From positions 434,001-498,000 of the forward strand of contig NZ_JAAAMU010000004.1 of NCBI RefSeq assembly GCF_009909195.1: a stretch of 64,000 nucleotides of DNA. The letters run 5' to 3'. Under the pieces are notes generated by a model. It saw only the letters and a program-made list of their open reading frames with translations, was not told the DNA's origin and did no database searches. The DNA comes from Paenibacillus sacheonensis (GTDB lineage Bacteria > Bacillota > Bacilli > Paenibacillales > Paenibacillaceae). The position numbers were made by a program, and so were the translations under genes. Positions 34,000 to 42,764 of the stretch are shown piece by piece. Each line of letters opens with the position of its first letter. Position 1 is the stretch's first letter.

Positions 34000-35049
34000 A
34001 TGGAGACATCACGACCGATTAAATTGACTTCCTATTCCACGAAAGGCGGCTGCGGCTGCAAGATCGGACCTGCGGATTTATCCGAAGTGATTAAGCAGCT
34101 GCCTCCGGCACGCCCGAATCCGAATCTTCTCGTCGGCATCGAAACGAGCGACGATGCCGGCGTCTATAAACTCAGCGACGAGCTCGCGCTCGTGCAGACG
34201 GTGGATTTCTTCACCCCGATCGTCGACGATCCGTATTCATTCGGACAAGTTGCCGCCGCCAATGCAATCAGCGATATCTACGCGATGGGGGGCAAGCCGC
34301 TAACCGCGCTGAATATCGTGGCCTTTCCGATTCGCACGCTGGACAAGCAGGTACTTGCCGAGATATTGCGAGGGGCCGGAGACAAAATGAACGAAGCCGG
34401 CATTACGCTCGTCGGCGGACATTCCATCGACGACAACGAACCGAAATTCGGGCTCGCCGTAACGGGACTCGTGCATCCGCGGCGAATCCGTACGAACGCG
34501 GGCGCGCAGCCGGGAGATAAATTGATTCTGACGAAGCCGATCGGAGTCGGCATCTTGACGACCTCGATCAAAAAGGATCGTTTGAACGAAGAGGAAGTGC
34601 AGCGCGTCACGCAGGTCATGGCGACGTTGAACAAGACGGCTGCCGAAACGATGGAGCCTTACGACGTGCATGCCTGCACGGATGTTACCGGCTTCGGCTT
34701 GATCGGCCATTCGCTTGAAATGGCGAAAGGCAGCGAGGTGGGCATTCGCATCATCGCAGCGGATGTCCCCGTGCTGCCAAGAGTCAGAGAGCTGGCCGAA
34801 GAAGGGTTCGTTCCCGGGGGCACGAAAAATAATTTCGCGCATGTGCAGGACTCGATATCCTTTGCCGATTCGATCGACCAGATCGGTCAGTGGATCTTAT
34901 GCGACGCGGTTACGTCGGGCGGCCTGTTGATCGCGGTGGCTGGCGATCAAGCGGATGACCTGCTGGATAAGCTGAAGCTTGCCGGCGTCGAAGCCGGCAT
35001 GATCGGAGAGACGACAGCGGACCATCCGGGACGGATTGCAGTCATTTAA
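34000..35049 (+). CDS. selD: Selenide, water dikinase
   Basis: A 349-residue enzyme that makes selenophosphate from selenide and ATP. The N-terminal loop KGGCGCKIGP has Cys18 and Cys20, so this is the Cys form, not the selenocysteine form. Further motifs are DDAGVYKL, DIYAMGGKPLTALN and LVGGHSI. GAGAGGATGAG precedes ATG 34000. The next gene, 14 bp on, is mnmH, so selenophosphate is used for tRNA wobble modification. Confidence 0.96.
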   Translation: METSRPIKLTSYSTKGGCGCKIGPADLSEVIKQLPPARPNPNLLVGIETSDDAGVYKLSDELALVQTVDFFTPIVDDPYSFGQVAAANAISDIYAMGGKPLTALNIVAFPIRTLDKQVLAEILRGAGDKMNEAGITLVGGHSIDDNEPKFGLAVTGLVHPRRIRTNAGAQPGDKLILTKPIGVGILTTSIKKDRLNEEEVQRVTQVMATLNKTAAETMEPYDVHACTDVTGFGLIGHSLEMAKGSEVGIRIIAADVPVLPRVRELAEEGFVPGGTKNNFAHVQDSISFADSIDQIGQWILCDAVTSGGLLIAVAGDQADDLLDKLKLAGVEAGMIGETTADHPGRIAVI

Positions 35050-35063
35050 AGGAGCGGGATCGA

Positions 35064-36128
35064 TTGTTTCAAGATATCACCATCGAAGAATTGCTGGCGC
35101 TTAAGGATAAAAAAGAAATCATCATGATCGACGTTCGTTCGCCTTCCGAATATCGGGATGCTACCATTCCGGACAGCTTGAATATTCCCTTCTTCGACGA
35201 CGAGGAACGGGCGGAAATCGGAACGCTCTATAAGCAAGTGAGCGTTCGGGCTGCGAAAGACAGAGGACTCGAGATCGTTGCCGCAAAATTACCGGACTTC
35301 GTGAAACGGTTCGAGCGGCTGCCGGGGCAAAAGGCCGTCTTCTGTTGGCGCGGCGGCATGCGCAGCCATACGACCGCGACCGTTCTTGCCTTGATGGGCA
35401 TCCGGACGTATCGTCTTACTGGAGGCTTCCGTTCGTACCGCAAATGGGTCGTCGATATGCTCGAGCATATCGAATTCCAGCCTCGAGGCCTCGTCGTCTC
35501 GGGGAATACGGGATCCGGGAAAACGGCCATTCTTAGACGCCTCCAGGAGGAGGGATATCCGGCGTTGGACTTGGAAGCCATGGCCGGACACCGGGGATCG
35601 ATATTCGGTCATGTCGGGCTGCGAGCCAACAACCAGAAGACCTTCGAGGCGCTTCTCGTAAGCAGATTGCTGGAGCTGAAGGAGTCGCCTTATTTTCTCG
35701 TCGAGGGAGAAAGCAAGCGAATCGGCAAAGCCGTCATTCCGGGGTTCATCATGGATAAGAAGGAGAACGGCTTGCAGCTGTTCATCGAAATGCCGATCGA
35801 GGTGCGTGCTCGTCATATCATGGAAGAGTATCGGCCCTCGGAACACAAACACGAGCTGCTCCAAGCCTTCGGCCGAATCAAGGAACGCATTCACACGCCG
35901 ATCGCCAAAGAAATCGATACGCTGCTGCAGGAGGATCGATTCGAAGAGGCGATTATCCTCTTGCTGGCGCATTATTACGATCCGCGTTACGCGCATGCCA
36001 TGAACCGACACCATCAAGAACGCTGCACGATTCGCGTGAATTCAGTCGAAGAAGCGATAGAAGAAGTGAAGCGTTTCTTGCAAGCGGAAGAGAAAGATGG
36101 CGCGTTTGCCGAAAAATCGAATGCATAA
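35064..36128 (+). CDS. mnmH: tRNA 2-selenouridine synthase
   Basis: A 354-residue protein (SelU/MnmH) that replaces the 2-thio group of wobble uridines by selenium via a geranylated intermediate. The N-terminal rhodanese domain carries the catalytic Cys94 in VFCWRGGMRS, and the C-terminal P-loop domain has GNTGSGKT (147-154). It starts with TTG 35064 behind AAAGGAGCGGG, 14 bp after selD. No selA/selB or Sec-tRNA gene lies in the window. Confidence 0.94.
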   Translation: MFQDITIEELLALKDKKEIIMIDVRSPSEYRDATIPDSLNIPFFDDEERAEIGTLYKQVSVRAAKDRGLEIVAAKLPDFVKRFERLPGQKAVFCWRGGMRSHTTATVLALMGIRTYRLTGGFRSYRKWVVDMLEHIEFQPRGLVVSGNTGSGKTAILRRLQEEGYPALDLEAMAGHRGSIFGHVGLRANNQKTFEALLVSRLLELKESPYFLVEGESKRIGKAVIPGFIMDKKENGLQLFIEMPIEVRARHIMEEYRPSEHKHELLQAFGRIKERIHTPIAKEIDTLLQEDRFEEAIILLLAHYYDPRYAHAMNRHHQERCTIRVNSVEEAIEEVKRFLQAEEKDGAFAEKSNA

Positions 36129-36139
36129 GCGAATAGAGG

Positions 36140-36170
36140 GAGCGCAGCCGCCGGAGCTGCGCTCTTTTTG
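36140..36170 (+). terminator. Terminator after selD-mnmH
   Basis: A 9-bp stem GAGCGCAGC (36140-36148) with GCTGCGCTC (36156-36164), followed by TTTTT. Confidence 0.88.
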
Positions 36171-36194
36171 TCGCGAGGCAAAAAAAAAAACGGG

Positions 36195-36250
36195 TTGACA
36201 GTTCGGCCGAAGGGCAATTAGAATCAAGGTGCACTAGTGAGATAGTGCAC
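36195..36250 (+). promoter_or_regulatory. Promoter and YtrA-type operator of the ABC/DUF4097 operon
   Basis: TTGACA (36195-36200), an 18-bp spacer and TAGAAT (36219-36224). Directly downstream is a perfect inverted repeat GTGCACTA-N6-TAGTGCAC (36229-36250). A repressor bound there would cover the transcription start. An A11-12 run precedes the -35. Confidence 0.85.
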
Positions 36251-36278
36251 TGGTTCATTGAACCAAGGAGGTGGAACG

Positions 36279-36656
36279 TTGCAGCTGAATTTCAACAACC
36301 CCCAACCGATCTATTTGCAAATGGTGGACGAGACCAAGCGGGCGCTCGTCAGAGGGGAGATCGCTCCCGGAGACAAAATACCATCGTTGAAGGAAAGAGC
36401 TCAAATGTCCAACATTAATCCGAACACGGTACAAAGAGCCTATCAAGAGATGGAGCGGGAAGGACTGACCGAAACGCTGCGCGGCCAAGGGACTTTTATC
36501 AAGAACGATCCGGAGCTGCTGCTGCACCTGCGTTCGGAAATGGCGCATATAGCGGTGAAGCACTTCATCGAGGAGATGCACGGCTTGGGCATAGAAGCGG
36601 CAGAGATCGAGCGCATCCTGCGCGATCAATTATCGAAGGAGAAGAAGGAGGGGTAG
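36279..36656 (+). CDS. GntR-family regulator of the YtrA type
   Basis: A 125-residue short GntR protein: an N-terminal winged HTH (SLKERAQMSNINPNTVQRAY, about 35-54) and only a short helical C-terminus, as in YtrA. It starts at TTG 36279 with AAGGAGGTGGAACG before it; a TTG at 36258 would put that SD inside the gene. It is first in a six-gene operon of ABC transporters, which such repressors usually control, often in response to cell-wall antibiotics. Its likely site is the inverted repeat at 36229-36250. Confidence 0.9.
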   Translation: MQLNFNNPQPIYLQMVDETKRALVRGEIAPGDKIPSLKERAQMSNINPNTVQRAYQEMEREGLTETLRGQGTFIKNDPELLLHLRSEMAHIAVKHFIEEMHGLGIEAAEIERILRDQLSKEKKEG

Positions 36657-36659
36657 GAC

Positions 36660-37373
36660 GTGGACATGGAAGCATCGGGGAACATCGTGGAGTTGTCGGG
36701 TATACATAAGCGCTATATTCTGAAGCATGCGTTGACCGGCATCGACCTCGAGATCAAGAAGGGCAGAATCGTCGGGCTGCTCGGACCGAACGGAAGCGGG
36801 AAGTCGACGCTGCTTAAAATATTGGCCGGTCTGATTCATCCGACATCGGGCACGGTACGCATCGACGGCCGCGCGCCGGACGCCAATCGCAAGAAACAGA
36901 TCGCTTACCTGCCCGAGATCGATCATCTGTACGGCTGGATGACGGTCGACGAGACGCTGCGATTCATCGCCGGGTTCTACGACGATTGGCAGGCGGACAA
37001 GGCAGACGAGCTGCTCGCGACGATGAATCTGGACGGTAGGCAGAAGGTGCGCAACCTGTCCAAAGGGCTGCGCGCGCGGCTCAAGCTGATCGTCGCTCTG
37101 TCCCGCAGCGTGCCGCTCGTGCTGCTTGACGAGCCGTTCTCGGGCATCGATCCTTCGTCGCGGGCGAAGATCATCCGTTCGATCGTCAGCGAGTTCCGGA
37201 CGGGCGAGCAGACGATTATCTTGTCGACGCATTCCGTCAGCGAATCGGAGCCGATGTTCGACGACGTTATGTTTCTGCAGCAAGGCAGCGTCAGACTGTT
37301 CGATTCGGCGGATAATCTGAGGTCGGACTATGGCTGCTCGCTGGAGAACATTTGGGAGAAGGTGTACGCGTAG
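36660..37373 (+). CDS. ABC transporter ATP-binding protein (YtrB-like)
   Basis: A 237-residue ATPase: Walker A GPNGSGKST, signature LSKGLRARL, Walker B LVLLDEPF and switch STHSV. It starts with GTG 36660 six bases after AGGAGGGG. It pairs with the permease that follows without gap, giving an ABC-2 type exporter or envelope-stress complex. Confidence 0.9.
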   Translation: MDMEASGNIVELSGIHKRYILKHALTGIDLEIKKGRIVGLLGPNGSGKSTLLKILAGLIHPTSGTVRIDGRAPDANRKKQIAYLPEIDHLYGWMTVDETLRFIAGFYDDWQADKADELLATMNLDGRQKVRNLSKGLRARLKLIVALSRSVPLVLLDEPFSGIDPSSRAKIIRSIVSEFRTGEQTIILSTHSVSESEPMFDDVMFLQQGSVRLFDSADNLRSDYGCSLENIWEKVYA

Positions 37374-38123
37374 ATGGGATTTCGTCGATTGGTTCGCAAG
37401 GAAATCAGGAGCCTGTTTCCGCTTTTTGCCGTCTACGGGGGCGCGGTAACGGCGCTTCATGCGATCGTGATGTTCAAAGGAGGCCCGTTGGGCAACGAAG
37501 CGGTGCAGATCGTCGCATTGCTCCTGCCGTTCCTGTTCGCATCCGCGATCGTCATCGGCATCGGTTACTTTCAGCTCAGCACGGAATGGAAGACGAACTC
37601 GATCTACCTGCTGCTGTCGCTGCCGATCAGGGGCTGGAAAGTGCTTCTGGCAAAGCTAGGCGCGCTGCTGCTCCTTCTCGGCGCCACGCTGCTGTGGATT
37701 GCCGCCAGCTACAGCTTATTCTTGCTTCGAAGCGCAGGAACCGCGCTTTTTACGGATCAGGAATGGGGGGATCACTCATTCAGGAGCACGCTGTCGAACC
37801 TGGCGGGGAACAGTCTGTGGATGTACCTGCTGAGCGTCGTGCTGCTGGTCATGCTCGTGCAGTTTGCGTTCTTGAGCGGACAGTTGGTCGCGCGCTTCCG
37901 CTGGGTCATGGCGCTGATCGCTTTCTTCGCCGGAACGTGGGTCATCTACCGCATCGCGCCGTTCTTGTCGGATGTCCTGTCCTGGCTGCCCGATTTTAGT
38001 TTCGGGGGCAGCTTGTCCGGCATCGTCTATCTCCATTCGGGTCTGTTCGCGGCGCTCGTGCTGCTGGGCGTCGGACTCGCCTGGTTGAACGGCTACTTAT
38101 TCGAGAAAGTCGTGGAGGTGTAA
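37374..38123 (+). CDS. ABC-2-type permease
   Basis: A 249-residue protein with six hydrophobic segments and the N-terminal amphipathic FRRLVRKEIRSLFPLF typical of ABC-2 permeases. Its ATG follows the upstream stop directly. It should be the membrane half of the ATPase encoded at 36660. Confidence 0.82.
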   Translation: MGFRRLVRKEIRSLFPLFAVYGGAVTALHAIVMFKGGPLGNEAVQIVALLLPFLFASAIVIGIGYFQLSTEWKTNSIYLLLSLPIRGWKVLLAKLGALLLLLGATLLWIAASYSLFLLRSAGTALFTDQEWGDHSFRSTLSNLAGNSLWMYLLSVVLLVMLVQFAFLSGQLVARFRWVMALIAFFAGTWVIYRIAPFLSDVLSWLPDFSFGGSLSGIVYLHSGLFAALVLLGVGLAWLNGYLFEKVVEV

Positions 38124-38125
38124 GG

Positions 38126-39223
38126 ATGATACTTCGAACGAATCGCATCGTCCTTCTCCTCGCCATCGTAGTCGCCTTCGCTTGCTCCATTCTCGACATG
38201 ACGTTCCTGAAAGAAGACATGTTCGAGCATTTCGCCAGAAAGCTGGTCAACGAAGAGAAGACGAGCTCGTACGAGCATGCGCATCCGGACGTGACGACAT
38301 TCGCGGAAGGCCAGTATGCCGTCGATCGCGGGAAGATCCGCGAAGTGAGCTTGGCGAACCGCGACGGAGCTATCGTCGTCCGACAGGCTGAAGGCAATCG
38401 GATCCAGCTGCGCTACAAGGTGAAAGTAACGTCACGGAATAAAGAAGGAACCGAGCGCAGGCAGACGGCCGTGAAAGCCGACAAGGATCCGGCCGGCGAA
38501 CGGTTGACGCTGACGGCCACCGTGGACGGCAAGCCTGTCGAGGGCGGAAGGGTCTCGGTCGACTACGAATTGCTGGTGCCTTCCGGACTGAAGCTTGACA
38601 TCAAGAGCGAACGAGGCTCCGTATCCGTGCTGGGTACGAAGGGAGATCTCGGCGTTCGGTCGGACAACGGCATGCTGGAGATCCAACAAGTCGATGGACG
38701 GCTTATGGCGGACGTCGCGCACGGCAATGCGTATCTGTCGGGCATTACGGGCGGCATCGACTTGAAGAACGAATTCAGCGACGTTACGATCGAACAAGCA
38801 AAAGGCGCGGTCAAGCTGGACAGCAGCAATGGCGTCAACGCGATCGGTCCTATTGAAGGAGCGCTGACAGGCAGAGCCGGGGAAGGCACGCTCATGCTGA
38901 GGGCAGTCGGCGGAACGATTGACCTTACGGCAGTGGCCGCCAACGTCCAGGTGACCGAATTGCGGGGGAATGCGCGCATACGTCCGGAGTCGAGCGATGT
39001 GACGGTTTTGCTGGATAAGACTGGCGGCTATACGCTGGATACGGTCGTGAAGAACGGTCATATCGGTACGCAACTGCCGCTCGTCGTGAAGCGGGATCCG
39101 GCCGAAGGAAACATCGACCGGCTTCGTGGAAGCTTGGGAGACGGGAAATGGACGATCGCCATCGACGGCGTCGTGTCCGACATTCATCTATACACGCGTA
39201 CGGCTGCGGCCGTAACGAACTAG
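38126..39223 (+). CDS. DUF4097 (beta-helix adhesin-like) membrane-anchored protein
   Basis: A 365-residue protein. One N-terminal transmembrane anchor (residues 7-22) is followed by an acidic linker and a long repetitive beta region with alternating Asp/Gly turns (GDLGVRSDNGMLEIQQVDGR, and similar lines every ~18-20 residues), the pattern of DUF4097. Such proteins often sit beside ABC or PspC/LiaG envelope-stress genes, as here. GGAGGTGTAAGG precedes ATG 38126. It would be exposed at the outer face of the membrane. Confidence 0.82.
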   Translation: MILRTNRIVLLLAIVVAFACSILDMTFLKEDMFEHFARKLVNEEKTSSYEHAHPDVTTFAEGQYAVDRGKIREVSLANRDGAIVVRQAEGNRIQLRYKVKVTSRNKEGTERRQTAVKADKDPAGERLTLTATVDGKPVEGGRVSVDYELLVPSGLKLDIKSERGSVSVLGTKGDLGVRSDNGMLEIQQVDGRLMADVAHGNAYLSGITGGIDLKNEFSDVTIEQAKGAVKLDSSNGVNAIGPIEGALTGRAGEGTLMLRAVGGTIDLTAVAANVQVTELRGNARIRPESSDVTVLLDKTGGYTLDTVVKNGHIGTQLPLVVKRDPAEGNIDRLRGSLGDGKWTIAIDGVVSDIHLYTRTAAAVTN

Positions 39224-39233
39224 GAGGCAGATT

Positions 39234-40160
39234 ATGAACGAACCCATCGTAAGTCTTCGTAACGTAACGAAGCGAATCGGACGCAAGACGATCATTGACA
39301 ACGTCTCGTTCGACGTGCCGAAAGGCGAAATTTTCGGATTCCTCGGGCCCAATGGCGCAGGCAAAACGACGACGATCCGCATGATGGTCGGCTTGATGTC
39401 CATCACCGAAGGCACGATCACCATACAAGGGAAGAATATCGCGCGCGAATTCGAGCAGGCGATCCGCCACGTCGGCGGCATCGTCGAAAACCCCGAGATG
39501 TACAAGTTCCTGAGCGGGTACCACAACCTCGTCCACTATGCGCGCATGGTGCCGGGTGTGACGAAGGATCGCATTCGCGAGGTGGTAGAGCTCGTCAAGC
39601 TGGAGGATCGGATTCACGACAAGGTGAAGAAATATTCGCTCGGCATGCGCCAGCGGCTCGGCGTTGCGCAGGCATTGCTGCATCGGCCCTCGCTGCTCAT
39701 CCTGGACGAACCGACGAACGGGCTCGACCCTGCGGGTATCCGCGAGCTTCGCGATTATCTCCGTTATCTGACCCGGGAAGAAGGCATCACCGTCATCGTC
39801 TCGAGCCACTTGCTCTCCGAGATGGAGCTGATGTGCGACCGGGTGGCGATCATGATGCGGGGCAGGATTATCGACGTGAAGCGGATCGGCGAGCTGATCG
39901 GCACGAACGACGACGCGCAGACGTATCTCATCGAAGCCTCGCCAAGCGAGCTGGCGATTGCCGCCGTCCGCGAGATCGCCGGAGCGATCGCGGTGAAGCC
40001 GGTTCAAAATGGAATTGAAGTGACGACGGATCGGGACCGCATTCCGGATATTTTGGCACATCTCATACGCATGGAGGTCCGCATCTACGGCGTAACTCCG
40101 TTACGACAATCGTTGGAAGACCGGTTCTTGGAAATTACGGGAGGTGAGCGCGTTGGTTAA
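39234..40160 (+). CDS. ABC transporter ATP-binding protein (bacitracin-type)
   Basis: A 308-residue ATPase with GPNGAGKT (Walker A), YSLGMRQRLG signature, LLILDEPTNGLDPAG (Walker B) and a C-terminal extension of about 80 residues typical of BcrA/YtrE-like resistance or lipid transporters. AGGAGGCAG precedes the ATG. It overlaps the next gene by eight bases. Confidence 0.9.
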   Translation: MNEPIVSLRNVTKRIGRKTIIDNVSFDVPKGEIFGFLGPNGAGKTTTIRMMVGLMSITEGTITIQGKNIAREFEQAIRHVGGIVENPEMYKFLSGYHNLVHYARMVPGVTKDRIREVVELVKLEDRIHDKVKKYSLGMRQRLGVAQALLHRPSLLILDEPTNGLDPAGIRELRDYLRYLTREEGITVIVSSHLLSEMELMCDRVAIMMRGRIIDVKRIGELIGTNDDAQTYLIEASPSELAIAAVREIAGAIAVKPVQNGIEVTTDRDRIPDILAHLIRMEVRIYGVTPLRQSLEDRFLEITGGERVG

Positions 40161-41097
40161 TTTGATTCGGAACGAAAACATGAAGCTGTACCGCCGCTGG
40201 CGCACCTGGATTATGGCGGCGCTCATGATCGGCGCTGTGCTGATCGGCAGTTTCGTCGACTGGCATTACGATAATAAGGATGCCGGGGCGGACGATTGGA
40301 AAACTCAAATCACGCAGGAGAAGCAGCACTGGAAGGAAATGATCGCCGATCCGAAGACGGAGGAAGGCTCCAAAAACTACGCCAAGGATCAGCTTGCGAT
40401 CGGCGAGTACAGGCTGGCGCATGACATTCGTCCGGAATCGGACACGATGTGGTCCGGCATCAACGGCTCCGCGCAGCTGATCATGCTCATCACCTTGTTC
40501 ACCGTCATCGTGGCCGGCGACAGCCTGGCAGGGGAATTCTCGACCGGAACGATCAAGCTGCTGCTTATCCGTCCGGCCAGCAGGCTGAAAATTTTGTTGT
40601 CGAAATACATCTCCATGATTTTATTCGGACTTCTCCTGTTGATCGTCCTCTTCGTCGTCTCCTTGCTCACGAACGGATTGCTCTACCATTTCAAGCAGCT
40701 CGATCTGCCCTTGGTCAGCGTCGATTCCGCCGGAAACGCGATCGAGCTGAGCATGCTCGGCAATCTGTGGAAGTCGTATATGCTGAACGGCGTTTCGACG
40801 ATCCTGTTCGTCACGCTGGCGTTCATGATCTCGTCGGCCTTCCGCAGCAGCGCCATGGCGATCGGCATCTCGATCTTCGCGCTGTTCGCGGGAGCGATCA
40901 TCATGGAGCTGACGCAGCCTTACGCCTGGAGCAAATATATGCTGTTCGCGAACCTGGACTTGTCGCAGTATCTGAATGGGCGCCCCTACCAGGATGGGAT
41001 GACGATGACGTTCTCGATTCTCGTGCTCGCCGCGTATTTCATCCTGTTCAATTTCGTGTCGTGGTTCTTCTTCACGCGCAGGGACGTTGCGGCTTAA
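40153..41097 (+). CDS. ABC-2-family permease with extracytoplasmic loop
   Basis: A 314-residue permease: helix 1 (about 20-38), a hydrophilic outside loop of about 80 residues (DNKDAGADDWKTQITQEKQH onward), then five more helices with GEFSTGTIKLLLIRPASRLK, the usual ABC-2 cytosolic motif. TTG 40153 is six bases after GGAGGTGA; GTG 40144 would overlap that SD. It works with the ATPase upstream and ends the operon. Confidence 0.87.
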   Translation: MVNLIRNENMKLYRRWRTWIMAALMIGAVLIGSFVDWHYDNKDAGADDWKTQITQEKQHWKEMIADPKTEEGSKNYAKDQLAIGEYRLAHDIRPESDTMWSGINGSAQLIMLITLFTVIVAGDSLAGEFSTGTIKLLLIRPASRLKILLSKYISMILFGLLLLIVLFVVSLLTNGLLYHFKQLDLPLVSVDSAGNAIELSMLGNLWKSYMLNGVSTILFVTLAFMISSAFRSSAMAIGISIFALFAGAIIMELTQPYAWSKYMLFANLDLSQYLNGRPYQDGMTMTFSILVLAAYFILFNFVSWFFFTRRDVAA

Positions 41098-41114
41098 CCG
41101 ATTGACCCTTCATT

Positions 41115-41150
41115 ACCGCTTCCCGGCGTTACCGGGAGGCGGTTTTTTTT
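41115..41150 (+). terminator. Terminator of the YtrA-type operon
   Basis: The stem ACCGCTTCCCGG pairs with CCGGGAGGCGGT (one G-U pair) with a 5-nt loop and eight T. Confidence 0.92.
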
Positions 41151-41324
41151 CGATTGCGTCACTGATTATTCCGCCTGGTTTCGAACGAATCGGAGGTTCT
41201 ATTGCTTGATTGGGTTAAAGGTTATACTTACTAGTGAGATCGCGGAGGTAGGATTGGATTGGCTTGATCGCCATGCTGCATCCGCATGCTCTGGGTTGTT
41301 CTATATGGGAAGGAGCATTCATTC

Positions 41325-42677
41325 ATGCAAGTGTTTACAAGCGTCTCCAAATGGTCACCGCCCCGGGTTCTCGTCACGGGCTTCGGGCTTATCATTCTCT
41401 GCGGGAGCATGCTGCTGGCCCTTCCGTTCGCGTCGTCCGACGGCTCGTTTACGCCTTACATCGATGCGTTATTCACGGCGACGACGTCGACATGCGTGAC
41501 GGGACTGGTCACTGTCGATACCGGAAGCCATTGGTCGATTGCCGGACAAATCATCATCCTGGTTCTTATTCAGCTCGGCGGTCTTGGGTTCATGACGATG
41601 GCGACGCTGTTCGCGATCTTGCTTCGCAAGCGGATTTCGCTCAAGGAGCGATTAATCTTGCAGGAAGCGCTCAATCAAAGCAGCATGGAGGGGATCGTGC
41701 GGCTCATCCGCAAGATCATGGCGTATGCGCTGACGATCGAGCTCGCCGGAGCCGTCTTGTTCGCCGTTCGCTGGTCGTTCGATATGCCGATCGGCCAAGC
41801 GGTATACTTCGGCGTCTTTCATTCGATATCATTCTTTAACAATGCAGGCATCGATTTGTTCGGGCAATTCGGTACCCCCTATGTCAGCTTGACCGGCTAT
41901 GCGAATGATCCCGTCGTCAACATCGTGACGATGCTGCTGATCGTGACGGGCGGAATCGGATTTATCGTCATTTCGGATCTCCTCGAATACCGCAGGACAA
42001 AGCGCTTATCGCTTCATTCGAAGGTGGTCTTGGCAGCGACGCTTGCGCTGATTCTTGCAGGTACGTTGATCATTTTCATTTTCGAGCTGTCGAACGCCAA
42101 GACGCTGGGATCGCTGCACTGGGGCGGCAAAATACTGGCCTCGTTCTTCCAGTCCGTCACGCCGAGAACCGCAGGCGCGAATACGCTCGATCTGGCTTCG
42201 CTCCGTCAGGCTACGCAATTTTTCATCGTGCTGCTGATGTTCATCGGAGCATCGCCGGGTTCGACCGGCGGCGGCATCAAGACGACGACGTTCGCGGTAT
42301 TGGCGGTCGCGGTCCTTGCGATGATCAGGGGGAAGGAAGATATCGTATTATTCCGGTATCGCATTGCGCAGGAACGAGTGATAAAGGCGCTGACGATAAC
42401 GATGATTTCGCTTGGATTGGTCATTGCCGTTACGATGATTCTTACGACGACGGAAGACCAGGCCTTTCTCAAAATCCTGTTCGAAACCACTTCGGCGTTC
42501 GCCACGGTCGGTTTGACGTTGGGCATCACGCCGGAGTTGTCCGCGTTCGGCAAGGCGCTGATTATCTTCATGATGTTCGCGGGGAGGCTGGGGCCGCTGA
42601 CGCTCGCATACGGGATAGGGCCCCGCAAAGAGAAAGTGCTGTTCCGGCACCCCGAAGGCAAAATTACGATCGGATAG
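41325..42677 (+). CDS. ktrB: KtrB-type potassium uptake membrane subunit (TrkH family)
   Basis: A 450-residue K+ channel-like transporter. The four pore-loop filters are visible: TSTCVTGLV, FNNAGIDLF, TPRTAGANT and FATVGLTLG. ATG 41325 follows GGAAGGAGC; the frame upstream is open but has no SD. KtrB normally works with the NAD/c-di-AMP-binding KtrA subunit, which is not in the window, so it must be encoded elsewhere, as for ktrCD of B. subtilis. Confidence 0.93.
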   Translation: MQVFTSVSKWSPPRVLVTGFGLIILCGSMLLALPFASSDGSFTPYIDALFTATTSTCVTGLVTVDTGSHWSIAGQIIILVLIQLGGLGFMTMATLFAILLRKRISLKERLILQEALNQSSMEGIVRLIRKIMAYALTIELAGAVLFAVRWSFDMPIGQAVYFGVFHSISFFNNAGIDLFGQFGTPYVSLTGYANDPVVNIVTMLLIVTGGIGFIVISDLLEYRRTKRLSLHSKVVLAATLALILAGTLIIFIFELSNAKTLGSLHWGGKILASFFQSVTPRTAGANTLDLASLRQATQFFIVLLMFIGASPGSTGGGIKTTTFAVLAVAVLAMIRGKEDIVLFRYRIAQERVIKALTITMISLGLVIAVTMILTTTEDQAFLKILFETTSAFATVGLTLGITPELSAFGKALIIFMMFAGRLGPLTLAYGIGPRKEKVLFRHPEGKITIG

Positions 42678-42686
42678 TCGCGATCA

Positions 42687-42750
42687 AAAATTAGTTGCAA
42701 TAACATCCTATATCGCATAAGATAAAATTAGTTGCAATAGCATTCTATAT
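42687..42750 (+). promoter_or_regulatory. Pair of 27-bp direct repeats, probable MarR operator/promoter region
   Basis: Two copies of AAAATTAGTTGCAATA followed by ACATCCTATAT or GCATTCTATAT at 42687-42713 and 42724-42750 (25 of 27 bases identical, 37 bp apart). Each contains TTGCAA. The second copy ends exactly where the SD of the MarR gene begins, so a bound protein would block transcription or translation start. Confidence 0.65.
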
Positions 42751-42764
42751 GAGGAGGACGTACG

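Noticed and set aside
34000-34060. Selenocysteine codon in selD
   Set aside because: The active-site loop has TGC codons (Cys) at both positions; no in-frame TGA.
37793-42093. Further TGTCGAA words as Spo0A boxes (for example within the permease near 37793 and ktrB near 42087)
   Set aside because: They lie inside coding sequence at about the number expected by chance, with no promoter nearby.
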